From assembly GCA_963772585.1 (NCBI GenBank), contig CAVYXV010000002.1, forward strand, positions 496,001-560,000: DNA of 64,000 nucleotides, read 5' to 3'. Source of the DNA: CAVVXN01 sp963772585. Its GTDB lineage: Bacteria > Planctomycetota > PLA2 > JAEUHO01. Of the stretch, positions 16,734 to 26,565 are shown piece by piece. Made by a program: the position numbers and the translations under genes. The notes below the pieces were generated by a model that was not told where the DNA came from, made no database searches, and saw only the letters and a list, made by a program, of their open reading frames with translations. Within the stretch, counting starts at the first letter, position 1; each line of letters begins with the position of its first letter.

Positions 16734-16750
16734 GGTGTGGGCCCGAGGAG
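16734..16750. repeat. 17-bp direct repeat, right flank of IS3 element
   Basis: GGTGTGGGCCCGAGGAG, the second copy of 10997-11013, starting at the base after the IS right end. Confidence 0.8.
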
Positions 16751-16825
16751 AGGCGTCCCGGGCCTCAGATGCCCGGTCGTCTCGGCAGGTCCGTACCCAG
16801 GAGTTGGCGTTTGCGTAGCTCCCGG

Positions 16826-17176
16826 GTCTTCGCGAACCAGCGCGAGCGCGACGAGACGCCCGAGGAGTTCGCGGGCCGCGTCGCCGCCGACATCGCGGCG
16901 AAGCCCGACCACTACTTCTCGCGGATCGAGATCGCGCGACTCGACCAGGACCTGGACGAGTGTCGCCGCGACCTCTGGATCCAGCAGCAGACGATCCGCG
17001 CCTGCCAGCGCGGCGAGGCCTGGTACCGGAACCCCGGCGCCTGCTTCGAGCCGTTCGCCTGCGACTACCTCGCGGTCTGCCAGCACCGCGACCTCGACAC
17101 CCAGACCCCCGTGGGGTTCGTGCGGTCGGACGTCGTCCACCCCGAGCTCGACGGAGCCGCCACGACCGGGGGCTGA
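16826..17176 (+). pseudogene. PD-(D/E)XK phage nuclease, C-terminal remnant
   Basis: In-frame coding from about 16826 gives FANQRERDETPEEFAG, IEIARLDQDLDECRRDLW and CFEPFACDYLAVCQH before the TGA at 17174-17176. The Cys-rich tail and the helical arginine-acid segment resemble the C-terminus of phage RecB/Cas4-like exonucleases, which in phages often precede a Sak4-type ATPase gene, as here. The N-terminal nuclease motifs are missing, and there is no start before the IS3 right flank at 16750. The assignment is from motif memory and needs a profile search. Confidence 0.5.
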
Positions 17177-17229
17177 GCCCGGCGCGCCACCGCGCCCGGG
17201 CAAGCGGGCGCACCGACAGGAGTCACGAC

Positions 17230-18465
17230 ATGACCACCGCACCGAGAATCCCGCCGCCGCCCGCGAGGCGCGCGGCACCCCCGCTCGCGACCGAGCCCGC
17301 GACCTCCCCGAACCGCTTCGCGATCCTCTCGGGTCGCATCTCCGGCCCGCAGCGCATCGTGGCCTACGGCCCCGGCGGGATCGGGAAGACGAGCCTCGCC
17401 GCCCAGGCCCCCAAGCCCGTCTTCCTCGACGTCGAGAACGGCACGCGCGCCCTGGACGTCCCCCGCGTCGAGGGGATCGAGACGTTCGCGGACCTGCGCG
17501 CGTGCCTCCAGGGCGACCTGCTGGACGGCTTCGAGACCGTCGTCCTCGACTCCGCGACGCGCGCCGAGGAGCTCGCCGTCGCGCACACGCTCGCGACCGT
17601 GCCCCACGAGAAGGGCCACCGCGTCACCTCGATCGAGGGCTACGGCTTCGGAAAGGGCTACCTCCGCCACCTGAAGGCGGCCGGCCGGCGCCAGGGGACC
17701 GTCGACCACGACCGGGACAAGCTGAAGCCCCTCCTCGACGAGTGGGGCCACCGCCCCCTCGCCGACTGGTCCCGCCCCCACCTCGAGGCCCTCCTCACCG
17801 AGCGCGCCTGGGCCCCCACCCGGGTCCGGAATGCCCTCGGCGTCTACCGCCGCTTCATCGCCTGGTGCGGCCAGGTCGGGATCGTCTGCGGGGACTTCGT
17901 CGCCGGCTTCAAGCCCCCCCGGGCCCGGCCCTCCGAGGAGCGGGAGGCCCTCTCCCCCGAGCAGTGCCGGAAGCTCCTCGACGCCTCGCGGGACCACCCC
18001 CTGGAGGTCCCCGTCGCCCTGGCCCTCCTCTCGGGCCTGTCCCGGGCCGACCTCCGGACGATCACCTGGGCCGAGGTGGACCTGAAGGCCGGCATGATCA
18101 CCCGCCCTCGGCACAAGACCGGGACCCGTCTCCGGCTCCCCATGTCCGAGCCCCTCCGGGAGGTCCTGGAGCGCCACCACCGGCGCTCCGGGCTCGTCTG
18201 CCCCCGCCTCCCGAAGTCCGACTCCTCGCTCTCCAAGTCCCTCCACCGCCTGTGCGACCGGGCTGGGATCCCCCGCGGGGGCTGGCACCGGCTCCACCAC
18301 ACGGCGGCCACGCTCCTGGCCGCCGGCGGGGTCGACGTGGCGACGATCGGGCGGATGCTCGGGCACCGACCGGGGTCACCGATCACGCTGCGGTATCTGC
18401 ACACCGACGACGAGCGCCTTCGCCATGCCGCGGACGCCGTCGCCAAGGCAGTGAAGACGGCCTGA
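17230..18465 (+). CDS. Sak4-like ATPase fused to phage integrase C-terminal domains
   Basis: A single frame of 411 aa with AGGAG 9 bases before the ATG. Residues 1-143 match phage AAA_24/Sak4-like ATPases: Walker A VAYGPGGIGKTS (45-56), LDVENGTRAL (67-76) and Walker B ETVVLDSAT (102-110). From residue ~146 it becomes a tyrosine integrase: core-binding region 160-220, catalytic region 235-405 with H353, H379 (LGHRPG) and Tyr389. The expected HxxR reads HRLH (His356 for Arg), and the first catalytic Arg position (SGLSRAD) is also unusual. It is most likely a deletion fusion of two phage genes near 17660. Activity of either part is doubtful. Confidence 0.6.
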   Translation: MTTAPRIPPPPARRAAPPLATEPATSPNRFAILSGRISGPQRIVAYGPGGIGKTSLAAQAPKPVFLDVENGTRALDVPRVEGIETFADLRACLQGDLLDGFETVVLDSATRAEELAVAHTLATVPHEKGHRVTSIEGYGFGKGYLRHLKAAGRRQGTVDHDRDKLKPLLDEWGHRPLADWSRPHLEALLTERAWAPTRVRNALGVYRRFIAWCGQVGIVCGDFVAGFKPPRARPSEEREALSPEQCRKLLDASRDHPLEVPVALALLSGLSRADLRTITWAEVDLKAGMITRPRHKTGTRLRLPMSEPLREVLERHHRRSGLVCPRLPKSDSSLSKSLHRLCDRAGIPRGGWHRLHHTAATLLAAGGVDVATIGRMLGHRPGSPITLRYLHTDDERLRHAADAVAKAVKTA

Positions 18466-18618
18466 GGCACCTTTCGGCAAGGCGACGCGCGGGGGCTGAA
18501 GTAGGGGCGGCTCCTTGCGAAGTACGCTCACAGAGGTGACCGTGGCCGAGGGCCCGGCCGCGCAACCTCCTGGCGTGAACCGATTCCGGGCTGCTGCACG
18601 ACTACATCCCGAGCGACC

Positions 18619-21402
18619 ATGTCTAGCCCTTCCCCCCCGCCGCCCGAAGCGCTCCTGGAGCACACCGCCTTCGTCAGGGCGGTAGCGCGTGCCGCGCTCG
18701 GCGGCGACGCGCTAGTGGACGACGTGGTTCAGGAGACCTGGTTGGCGGCGCTTCAGGGGGGCGCAAGCCAGGCGCGCAAACTCCGTCCATGGCTCGGCAG
18801 CGTCGCCTGGCGACGCGCGAAGGACATCCTCCGTCGGCGGGCCACGGAACAGCAGCGGGTACACCAGTCGGCGAGAGAGATCTACTCGCAGCCCACCTCG
18901 GACGTAGTTGTGCGAGCCGAGACAGGGCGTCGCCTCGTCGCGGCAGTCTTGGCGCTTGGCGAGCCCTACCGAACAGCTGTACTGCTGCGCTACCAAGAAG
19001 GTCTGCCTCCCCGCGAAATCGCGCGTCGCACAGGCGTACCAGTAGAGACGGCACGCACACGCGTGAAGCGCGGCCTCTTGCGCCTTAGGCGCGCACTTGA
19101 GGACGACGCACGGCGGAACGGAGAGTCACTTCCGGCGCTTCTCATTCCGCTCACTCGTCCCCTCGGAGTGTCGACAGCAGTCTCGTCCGGAGCACAGATC
19201 GTAGGACTACTCGCCATGAAGAAGGTCGTCACGGCAGCACTCCTCCTATTGTTCCTAGTCATGGTGGGAGTAGGAGTCCATGAGTGGACGAGACAACCAT
19301 CCGCCCCCCCCATCGCCGCCGGCAACGCCAATGAAGCCGAGACGGATCACGCAGCGGAACTCCTGGGCCCCCCCCAAGCCGGTGCCCCAGTGTCTGAAGA
19401 GGAAAGTACGGCTGCAACCGGTGCGACGGAGGAGACCAGCCTCGTTCATGGTGTGGTCGTGGATCCGGAAGGGCACCCAATTCCCGGTGTGTCAGTTTGC
19501 CTCGACCAACGCCCCCCCTTGTTCGGCGGCATGGCGGAGATCGTGGGCGCAACGGCCATCCCGCAAGCGAAGCCGCTTATCGAGACGGGCGAAGATGGGC
19601 GTTTCGAGCTGAGTGCTCCGGCGGGCCAGTCGTGGGTGTACTTGCGCGCCGCAGCCCCGGGGTGGGCAATGGCCGACCAAGTGGGCTTCGGGGCGGCGGT
19701 GACGAGCGAAGCGCGCATCGTCATGACACCGGCAGCGCGACTGGAGATCAGGGTCGTAGACGCCGAGACGCGACTGCCTGTCAGCGGCGCTGAGGTCCAA
19801 GCCCTTCTGGGAGTCTGGGCCCAGGCGAACCTAGTTCATCCGCCTTGGCCGACGGCCTTCGGCGTGACGGAGGATAACGGAGGCGCAACGCTCTATGTCC
19901 CCGCCGGTCCGGCCCGCTTGCTCGCGTGGCGAGCAGACTACGGGCGCACCCAGCACGAGTTGATGATCGAGTCTGGCGGCCACGATACGATCACGCTCGC
20001 CCTTCAGCGCGGAGGCACTGTACGGGGGGAAGTCGTAACGGCCCGTGGCGAACCGGTCGGAGGCGCACAGGTTCACGCATTTGCGCCGGCCGCCTGGCAG
20101 AGGGAGACCACCACCGCACCCGACGGGACCTTCTCGCTCGAGGACACGACACCGCCGCTGGACGGGGAGCCCGACATCGTCGAACGCAAGCGCGTCGTGG
20201 TCCTCGTCACGACTGACGATCATCCCCAGGCATGGGTAGACGTTGCCGCGCCAGGTCCGGGGGAGGAGCGAGAGGTGAGGATCGTCCTCGGGGAAGGGCG
20301 AACGCTGCACGGACGGGTCCGAACGGCCGATGGGAGCGCGCCAGCGGTGAGTGGCATCAACCTGACGCTGCTCGAGCCGTCCTATCGCCGGAGCTACGCC
20401 GGCGCCCCCTCAGCATGGGCCCGCCCGGATGAGCGGGGGGACTTCACCTTCCCAAACCTCCCGGCAGGCCCCCTGGTGCTCAGTGTGCGATCGGCAAACG
20501 GAATCGAGCGGGAAGTCAAGGTGACGGTCCCCCATGACCGAGAGCCGGATCCCATCGAAGTCGTACTCGGAGACACAGTCGACCTGGCGGTGCGGGTTCT
20601 TGGTGCGAGCAGCGAACCAGTCCAAGACGCCCTGGTCTATGCATTCCCGAAGGGGGGGCCGCTGCCGGTACCGTATCCCTATCGTCCAGGCTCGGGCACG
20701 GACGCGGATGGCCGGATTCGGCTTGAGGGGCAACCCACAGTTCCCACGTGCCTCGTCGTAGACGCCCGAGGATTCGCCCCCACCGTGGTCGAGTTGGATC
20801 CGGCGACCATGGGGCGATCTGAGCATCAGGTTCGGCTCTCCAGCGGCCGAATCGAGGGTCACGCCGTGCATCCCGATGGGCGTCCAGCCCGCGTGAGCCT
20901 TCGGCTCTCACGACTGGATGCGCGAGTGGCTGGGGGCAACATCCCCTCTCGGACTACTCGCGTGGAGACTGACGAGAGTGGACGATTCCTCTTCACGGGC
21001 GTTGGCGACGGGCTGTTCTCCATTCAGGCGGATGCGCCACTGCAGCTTCTCAGCTTCGTAGGCCAGCACTGGAGCGCTGGCGAGGGCGCAGCTCGGATCG
21101 TCGTAGCGACTCCGGAGGAGGCCGCGCAACTCTACGTGGAGGCACTCCTACTTGACGCACGGAGCATGGAGCCGATCACTGGGCAGGTGCAGGTGGAAAT
21201 GCACCCCGACGGAGGAGGGGGGTGGGGTCTCATGCTGCCCGTCGCGGGGACGCCCGGACTCTACCGATCCGCTCAGCCCTACCCTCCCGGCGACCACGTC
21301 GTCCGGATCGGGGGCACAGGCTGGAGTGCAGCCGATGCCACCGTACGCCTCAGGTGGGGGGATGGAGTTCCACGCTTGCGCATTCTGCTTGAACCTGAGT
21401 AG
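18619..21402 (+). CDS. ECF sigma factor fused to membrane segment and CPD-reg-like repeats (927 aa)
   Basis: Residues 15-85 form sigma region 2 (ALVDDVVQETWLAAL) and 105-162 region 4, with its HTH in LPPREIARRTGVPVETARTR. One membrane span follows (about 203-220, VVTAALLLLFLVMVGVGV). The remaining ~700 residues are repeated beta units with GxV.D..G.P..G and TD..G.F motifs, typical of carboxypeptidase-regulatory-like domains. The layout implies a cytoplasmic sigma domain tethered to the membrane with a large extracytoplasmic sensor or scaffold, and release could require proteolysis. Two paralogues occur at 46454-50845 and 53635-56391. No anti-sigma gene is adjacent. The domain reading is strong; the mode of action is inferred. 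Confidence 0.85.
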   Translation: MSSPSPPPPEALLEHTAFVRAVARAALGGDALVDDVVQETWLAALQGGASQARKLRPWLGSVAWRRAKDILRRRATEQQRVHQSAREIYSQPTSDVVVRAETGRRLVAAVLALGEPYRTAVLLRYQEGLPPREIARRTGVPVETARTRVKRGLLRLRRALEDDARRNGESLPALLIPLTRPLGVSTAVSSGAQIVGLLAMKKVVTAALLLLFLVMVGVGVHEWTRQPSAPPIAAGNANEAETDHAAELLGPPQAGAPVSEEESTAATGATEETSLVHGVVVDPEGHPIPGVSVCLDQRPPLFGGMAEIVGATAIPQAKPLIETGEDGRFELSAPAGQSWVYLRAAAPGWAMADQVGFGAAVTSEARIVMTPAARLEIRVVDAETRLPVSGAEVQALLGVWAQANLVHPPWPTAFGVTEDNGGATLYVPAGPARLLAWRADYGRTQHELMIESGGHDTITLALQRGGTVRGEVVTARGEPVGGAQVHAFAPAAWQRETTTAPDGTFSLEDTTPPLDGEPDIVERKRVVVLVTTDDHPQAWVDVAAPGPGEEREVRIVLGEGRTLHGRVRTADGSAPAVSGINLTLLEPSYRRSYAGAPSAWARPDERGDFTFPNLPAGPLVLSVRSANGIEREVKVTVPHDREPDPIEVVLGDTVDLAVRVLGASSEPVQDALVYAFPKGGPLPVPYPYRPGSGTDADGRIRLEGQPTVPTCLVVDARGFAPTVVELDPATMGRSEHQVRLSSGRIEGHAVHPDGRPARVSLRLSRLDARVAGGNIPSRTTRVETDESGRFLFTGVGDGLFSIQADAPLQLLSFVGQHWSAGEGAARIVVATPEEAAQLYVEALLLDARSMEPITGQVQVEMHPDGGGGWGLMLPVAGTPGLYRSAQPYPPGDHVVRIGGTGWSAADATVRLRWGDGVPRLRILLEPE

Positions 21403-21622
21403 CGTACTGGGTCTGGCTGTAGGGTAGGACGACAACTACGAGGCCGACGGCCTCAATTCGCCCCGCCGGTGGAGCCCGCGAAGGACGCGGGAGCGGGGAT
21501 AGAGGACAGGGTAAGCGCTCACGGGGTCTCAGGCAACGGAAGCGCTTCGGGCGGCGCGAGGGCTTCGACCGGCGCGAGAACGCGATGCTGGATCAAGCCG
21601 AACGGGACTTGGCGGACGCTTG

Positions 21623-21784
21623 CTACGATGTGGACATGTTGGAGACATTGATCAAGGTGGATGACATGCCGGCGGGCACGCGGGCGATGACGCTGGACGA
21701 TGGCGTGGCCCTCGGGCGGGAGGCCCCGTAGGTCAGGAGGACCCACGAGCCAACGAGCAGACAGATCGCAAGCGCACGACTCAC
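21623..21784 (-). CDS. Possible small membrane protein coupled to terminase
   Basis: A 53-codon frame whose GTG (21782-21784) overlaps the terminase stop by 4 bases (GTGA). It encodes a hydrophobic start (SRALAICLLVGSWVLLTY) and then a short Ser/Thr-rich tail. Coupling and hydrophobicity suggest a real phage-type small gene. A competing plus-strand frame (21585-21731, 48 codons starting MLDQAERDL) covers much of the same DNA, and I cannot decide between them from sequence alone. Confidence 0.35.
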   Translation of the reverse strand: MSRALAICLLVGSWVLLTYGASRPRATPSSSVIARVPAGMSSTLINVSNMSTS

Positions 21785-23298
21785 GCGAGCACCCCCTCTC
21801 CCGACAGCAGAGCGTCCTCGATGCTCGGCCCCGCGGGCGGGACCGCGAGCGCGACGCCCAGCGCCATGATCAGCGCCGCCATCCCGTCGATCTTCTCGCG
21901 GCTCTTCTTCTTGGACGGCTTCCAGTTGTCCGCCGCGTCCTTCTCCCACATGAGGTTCGACGCCATCCACGTGAGCACGGGATGGCCGCCGTGGTGGAGG
22001 TCCCCACGCCGCACGAGGACGTCGAGGTGCTTGGACGGCGCGTTCATCGAGACGTAGCCCTGGCCGAAGAGGACGACGTCGAGCCCGGCGTCCTGCAGAT
22101 GCGTCACGACCTGCGCGGCGCCGAAGCGGTCGAAGCCCATGCACTGGATCTGGTAGCGCTTCGAGAACTCGATGACGGTCTTCTCGACGTGGTCGAAGTC
22201 CGTGGCGTTCCCGCCGGTCAGGTTCAGGAACCCGTCGCGCGCCCAGGCCAGGTAGGGCACGCGGTGGCGCCGCTCGCGGTTCACGGCGCCCTCCTTCGGG
22301 CACCAGAAGAAGGGGAGCACGGCGTTGTTGTCGTTGGGAAAGACCAGCACGAAGGCCGTCAGGTCCTCGGTGCTCGCGAGGTCGAGCCCCGCGTAGCAGG
22401 CGTGGCCCTCGAGCTGCTCGGCCAAGCGGTGGAAGTCCACCTCCCCCCGGCACTCGTCCCACTGGCGTATGTCGAAGGCCGCGACGTCGGCATTCGTGCG
22501 GATGTTCAGGTGGAGGCGCAGGAATGTGTTGAGGTAGGCGGGCGACTCCTTCGCGCGCGCGCACTCTCGCTCCAGGTACTCCTGCTTCACGGAGACGCCG
22601 AGGTTGGGGTTGGCCATCCGCCAGACCTCGGGCGCGGTCCAGTCGTCCTCGACCGTCGCCTCATAGATGACGGGCAAGAACGAGGGGTCGGCGAGCGTCT
22701 GCTCGCGGACCTTCTTCGCGTAGTCGTACTTCTCGTTGCAGATCGAGATCCGCTCGTAGTCCGACGTCGTGATGTGGACCATCAGCGGCTGACGCCTCGA
22801 GCCCGTGCCCGTCTGCAGCACGTCGACCAGGTCGCGCGTCGGGTGGGCGTGGAGCTCGTCGATCACGGCGCCGTGGACGGAGAGGCCGTGCTTCGTCTGG
22901 GCGTCGGCGGTGAGGGCCCGGAAGATCGAGCCCGTCTCGGCGACCTCGATCGACTTGAAGGCGCGGTAGACCTTCGTGCGCGCGGCGAGCTCCGGGCGCT
23001 TCGCGATCATGTGCATGGCGCTTCGAAAGATCAGCGCCGCCTGCGCCTGCTCGGCCGCGGCCGAGTACACCTGCCCGCCCGGCTCCCCGTCGCAGAGGAG
23101 GAGGTAGAGGGCGATCCCCGCCGCGAGGGCCGTCTTCCCGTTCTTCCTCGCCACGAAGACGAACGCCTCGCGGTAGCGTCGGTTCCCGCTCTCCTCGTCG
23201 ATCCACCCGAAGAGGTTCCCGACGACGGCCGCCTGCCAGGGCTCGAGGTCTGCACGGCCCGCCCCCTTGCCCTGATGGCCGCCCGCGCGAGGACCCAG
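21781..23298 (-). pseudogene. Phage terminase large subunit, 5' truncated
   Basis: TerL of the HK97/lambda-like group. Upstream of the first ATG (23154) the same frame still reads typical terminase sequence (LEPWQAAVVGNLFGW, then REAFVFVARKNGK as Walker A), so the true start lay further upstream and is lost near 23298. The ATPase part has HGLSVHGAVIDELHAH (Walker B), and the nuclease part has CYAGLDLASTEDLTAF and the IQCMGFDRF segment. The C-terminal nuclease domain is complete to the stop at 21781. No portal, capsid or small terminase gene is adjacent, so this is a prophage remnant. An exported protein gene begins at its broken end on the other strand. Confidence 0.85.
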
Positions 23299-23418
23299 AG
23301 GATCCCGGGGAGCCCCTCACGCAGCCGTCTGGTGGCCCGGGCTTCGATCCCCATGAGGGCCGGCCATTTGGGCCACATGATCCTGATCGCCCTCAGCCAG
23401 TCCCCGACAATGAGCCCC

Positions 23419-24618
23419 ATGCCGAACCATAGCAAGGCGGCTAGATTCGTCTGGATCGCGGTTACCGCCGTGATCGCGGCTGCTGGCCTGTGGGGATCCA
23501 GAGAGTTCTTCTCGGACTCGGGTCCGCAAGAGGATGCGAGCAGGTCTGCGCCGTCCGCAAGTGCGCCTGGGCAACAGGAGCCGACACTCGTCGGCAACGG
23601 CGCGGCGACGACGGGCCGAGCTGGCGACGTTGAGCCCGAGGAGCCCCTGCCGGATAAGGAGACCCAACTCGAAGTGTATCTGCGTTCCAAAATGCCTACT
23701 GGCTGGACAGCGGCGCGACACCTTGCGCTCAATCCCGAAAGCGCGCGGAGGATCGTTGAAGACGATCCTGGCGGAGTTGACATGTTGATTGCGTCGTGCC
23801 TTGAGGTGGACAGAAGCGACGAAGCCCTGGGCACGTATGCTTGCGCCCTGGTTCGCAGCTACTTCGCGCCAGCGGAGCACTTGGACTCATCGAGGCGGGC
23901 TTCGCTTGCGCAGACGATTCTCGGTGCCCTAGATCGTCAGGTTGAACGTCCTGCGTATCAGGCCCTTGCCGCCCTGGAATGGTTGTGGCTATTGAACTTC
24001 GATGGGGCCGCATTCAGCCCGTCGCGATGGTCACGGCTGCTCCTTGATGTTTCGGAGCCCTTGCGCCGCAGTGCAGGCCTCCGCGCGCATGTGGCCCTCG
24101 CTCGGCTGGGTGTAGCGCCCGCCCAGCTCGCACAGGAGATTCTGTCCTACATGGGCCATGCACCATGCAACGAATTGGAGACTTCAGCTCATCTGCTCAA
24201 GCATCCTGATGTACTCCGGGCTTTGCGTACGTACGCTGAAGGTGCTGATGATCGCGTTGTCGCGCGAATCGAAGGATGCAAAGGCCTAATTCACGTGGCC
24301 ACCGTTCTCCGCGTGGCACGGCGCGAGGCGTGGGCCACTCTCTACGGTCACATTGAGAGGCTCGCGGGACTGCCCGCCGTTACCGATGTCGAATACATCG
24401 CCTGCATTCGAGAGGTGGTGATGTACGAACCGAATGAGGGCATGCGGGCGCTACCTCATTTCCTACGTTCCCGCCCGGAGATGCGAATGGACTCGGTGGC
24501 CGCACTGCTCGACCGTTCCGTAGTCTCGGTACGGAGCCCATCGCAGGTTGTGGAACTCGTCGAGCGGGGCTCCCTTTATTGGGATACCGATGTAATGAGA
24601 CTGCGCTTGGCCGACTGA
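23419..24618 (+). CDS. Membrane-anchored hypothetical protein
   Basis: Unrecognised. Predicted 399 aa with an N-terminal membrane segment (about residues 8-26, FVWIAVTAVIAAAGLW), a low-complexity Ser/Pro/Glu stretch, then an all-alpha body (residues 90-395) that looks like HEAT or TPR-type helical repeats (RRASLAQTILGALDRQ, GLRAHVALARLGVAPAQL). The start ATG at 23419 follows another in-frame ATG at 23410. GC content is lower than in neighbouring genes, which may mean separate origin. It runs divergently from the truncated terminase. Confidence 0.65.
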   Translation: MPNHSKAARFVWIAVTAVIAAAGLWGSREFFSDSGPQEDASRSAPSASAPGQQEPTLVGNGAATTGRAGDVEPEEPLPDKETQLEVYLRSKMPTGWTAARHLALNPESARRIVEDDPGGVDMLIASCLEVDRSDEALGTYACALVRSYFAPAEHLDSSRRASLAQTILGALDRQVERPAYQALAALEWLWLLNFDGAAFSPSRWSRLLLDVSEPLRRSAGLRAHVALARLGVAPAQLAQEILSYMGHAPCNELETSAHLLKHPDVLRALRTYAEGADDRVVARIEGCKGLIHVATVLRVARREAWATLYGHIERLAGLPAVTDVEYIACIREVVMYEPNEGMRALPHFLRSRPEMRMDSVAALLDRSVVSVRSPSQVVELVERGSLYWDTDVMRLRLAD

Positions 24619-24813
24619 GCGTTCGTCGCCCGAGTGTGCCGCCGTGCCACCCACCGGCACGGTGCCATCGCGCTGACCCGAGCCGGCGCGAGCCGAGGCA
24701 CCGATGCCGCCAAAGCGGCGCACGCTCGCTGGGACTCTGCAGCTGCCAGGTCGGCGCTGCTGCGGCCATGGTATGCTCTGTGCCGTGGCGCACGGCGGGC
24801 TCGAGCCCCGCCC

Positions 24814-25176
24814 ATGCCGACGCGTCCCCCCACGCACGCCCAGCTCATCCGCCGCGCCCGTGGCCGCAGGCAGGGGGACCGCGAGTACGACCAGCGTCGG
24901 CATGAGCGGGACCCCGCCCTCGCCTTCGCCGCGCGCGTCTACCGGTCGAAGCGCTGGCAGAACCTCCGCGCGCTCCAGCTGAGGCGCGAGCCGCTCTGCG
25001 AGGACTGCCGGCGGCACGGCGTCGTCGAGCCCGCCACGCAGGTGGACCACATCGTCGGCCTCGTGCTGCGTCCCGACCTCGCCTACGACCTGGCCAACTG
25101 CCAGTCGCTCTGCACGCCGTGTCACGCTCGCAAGAGCGCCGCCGAGCGCCGCGCCCGCCGAGGAATCCGGCGATGA
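24814..25176 (+). CDS. HNH endonuclease, phage type
   Basis: Small HNH nuclease (120 aa). The motif order is VYRSKRWQNLR, CEDCRRHGVV, QVDHIVGL (the HNH His), DLANCQSLCTPCHARKSA (Asn, His and zinc Cys). This resembles the HNH proteins encoded beside terminase genes in HK97-like phages, where they help packaging cuts. Here it is on the strand opposite terL and 1.5 kb away, so the phage module has been rearranged. The ATG at 24814 is chosen because sequence upstream in frame is not conserved-looking. Confidence 0.85.
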   Translation: MPTRPPTHAQLIRRARGRRQGDREYDQRRHERDPALAFAARVYRSKRWQNLRALQLRREPLCEDCRRHGVVEPATQVDHIVGLVLRPDLAYDLANCQSLCTPCHARKSAAERRARRGIRR

Positions 25177-25369
25177 GCGCGCGACTGGACCGACACCTGC
25201 GAGGGCCGAGGGGGGGAGGGCGACTCTGGATCGGATCAGCCCCAGAGCGGGCGCGTGGGGATGCCACTTTTTTCACGGGTTACGGGGCTTCGCTCGAATC
25301 GCCCGCAGGGCCCTGTTTCTCGGGCTCGGCAGGGTACACATCCCCGGGCCGGGGTGCTGAGAGGTGCGC

Positions 25370-25967
25370 ATGAGCCCCGGTCAGCAGCCCCCGCGGACCA
25401 TGCCCGTCCGGCGCCTACGGGCCGCCCTGGCGGCCACCCTGCGGGCCGTCGAGCGGGACGGGGAGGCGCTCGTCCTGACCCGCCGTGGGCGCCCTGTGGC
25501 CGCCCTGTTGCCCGTGGGCGCGCTCGACGCCCTGGCCTGCAAGGACCCGGCGCACCCGCGGTGGCACTTCCCCATGGAAGGGCGGCCGGACGGCGAATAC
25601 GTGCTGGAAGGCATCCTCGTGGAGGGCGGAACGGCTCACATCACCATCTCCCGCGACGACGAGCGGTTCACGTATCCCTTCCCGCTCCGGAGGCGTCTCG
25701 ACACCCGCCTCGTCCAACTCGGCCCGACGCACGTCCGCGGCGGGGAGCGCGAGCCAGGCACGCTCGAACTTCGCCGAGTTCGGGATCATGTACTCCCAGG
25801 GCGACCACGGCACGCCGGAGGCCGAGGCGGTGCGCCAGGCGAAGCGGGCCGTATGTGCCGCCTACATGGCCCTCCGGTCGGCTGGGCCGGCTGCCTCGAA
25901 GGAACTTCTGGAGGGCCTGGAGAAGGCCAGGATGCGGCTCGAACTGGAGCGGGGGAGGTCGAACTAA
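25370..25967 (+). pseudogene. Phd/YefM-like antitoxin domain gene, apparently frameshifted
   Basis: From ATG 25370 the first ~45 residues resemble the Phd/YefM dimerisation and DNA-binding fold (VRRLRAALAATLRAVERDG, then LVLTRRGRPVAALLPV). A beta-rich part follows to about 25740. After that the frame becomes nonsense, while the next frame reads well (NFAEFGIMYSQGDHG, then a helical segment ending in LEKARMRLELERGR and a stop at 25967). Either one frameshifted gene or two overlapping genes (second start ATG 25788) explains this. No toxin gene is seen beside it. Confidence 0.4.
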
Positions 25968-26065
25968 TCGCGCCCACCGGCGCCCTCCCGGTGTCAGCAG
26001 CGGTCGAACTCGGCCGCGTCTGGATGCCCAGCCCTTTGCGCGGCCTCCAGGACCGCGAGGGCGCC

Positions 26066-26300
26066 CTACCCCCACTCGCTCCTCGACAACGGCTTCGGGT
26101 TCGATCCCGCCCAACGCGGCGCGATGCTCTCCAGCAGGGCGCGGGCAGCCCGGATGAGTGGCGCCCGGTCGGGGACGTGCTCCGCCGCGCGGAGGAGGGC
26201 GGCGGCGAGGGCGACGGGGTCGTCCGGGACGGCGTCGGGGCGCTCCGCCCCTCGTGGTCGGACCTCCGAACTTGGACGCCTGATCGTCCGTGAAGCCCAA
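26066..26300 (-). pseudogene. Small helical protein gene, possibly frameshifted
   Basis: Minus-strand reading gives a plausible start (TTG at 26300, GFTDDQASKFGG). A frame change near 26235 leads to a helical segment (PVALAAALLRAAEHVPDRA, LIRAARALLESIAPRW) ending at 26066. The protein is not recognised. The rest of 25968-26565 shows no convincing gene on either strand. Confidence 0.25.
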
Positions 26301-26565
26301 GAACTGGCCCTCAGACGGTCAGCAGGACCTCCCAGAATACAGGTCGCGCATATCTGACGACGGGAGTCGCCCCGACCATTCTCGGTGCCGCTCCCTGCAC
26401 CTTCATGCCCCTCGATGCCGCATACGACAGGCCTTGGGAGCGACCCTCTCCGTCCAAGGTCTGCCATGGACACATGCCCCTCACGGCAAGAAGCGGCAGC
26501 GAACGGCAACGAATGGGCTGGAGGGTGGCCAGGCAGCTGGCCAGGAAGGGTGCCTGGGCCGGGAT

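Noticed and set aside
15663..18539. Very long plus-strand open frame of about 958 codons
   Set aside because: It runs through IS3 orfA/orfB in antisense and the phage genes in a shifted frame. No domain pattern is seen, and high GC makes stop codons rare.
21585..21731. 48-codon plus-strand frame opposite the small gene after terminase
   Set aside because: It reads reasonably but lacks a ribosome site, whereas the opposing frame is coupled to terL by GTGA. Kept only as an alternative.
24797..24815. T-arm-like GCGGG-CTCGAGC-CCCGC sequence before the HNH gene
   Set aside because: No acceptor, D or anticodon stems could be placed upstream, so it is not called a tRNA.
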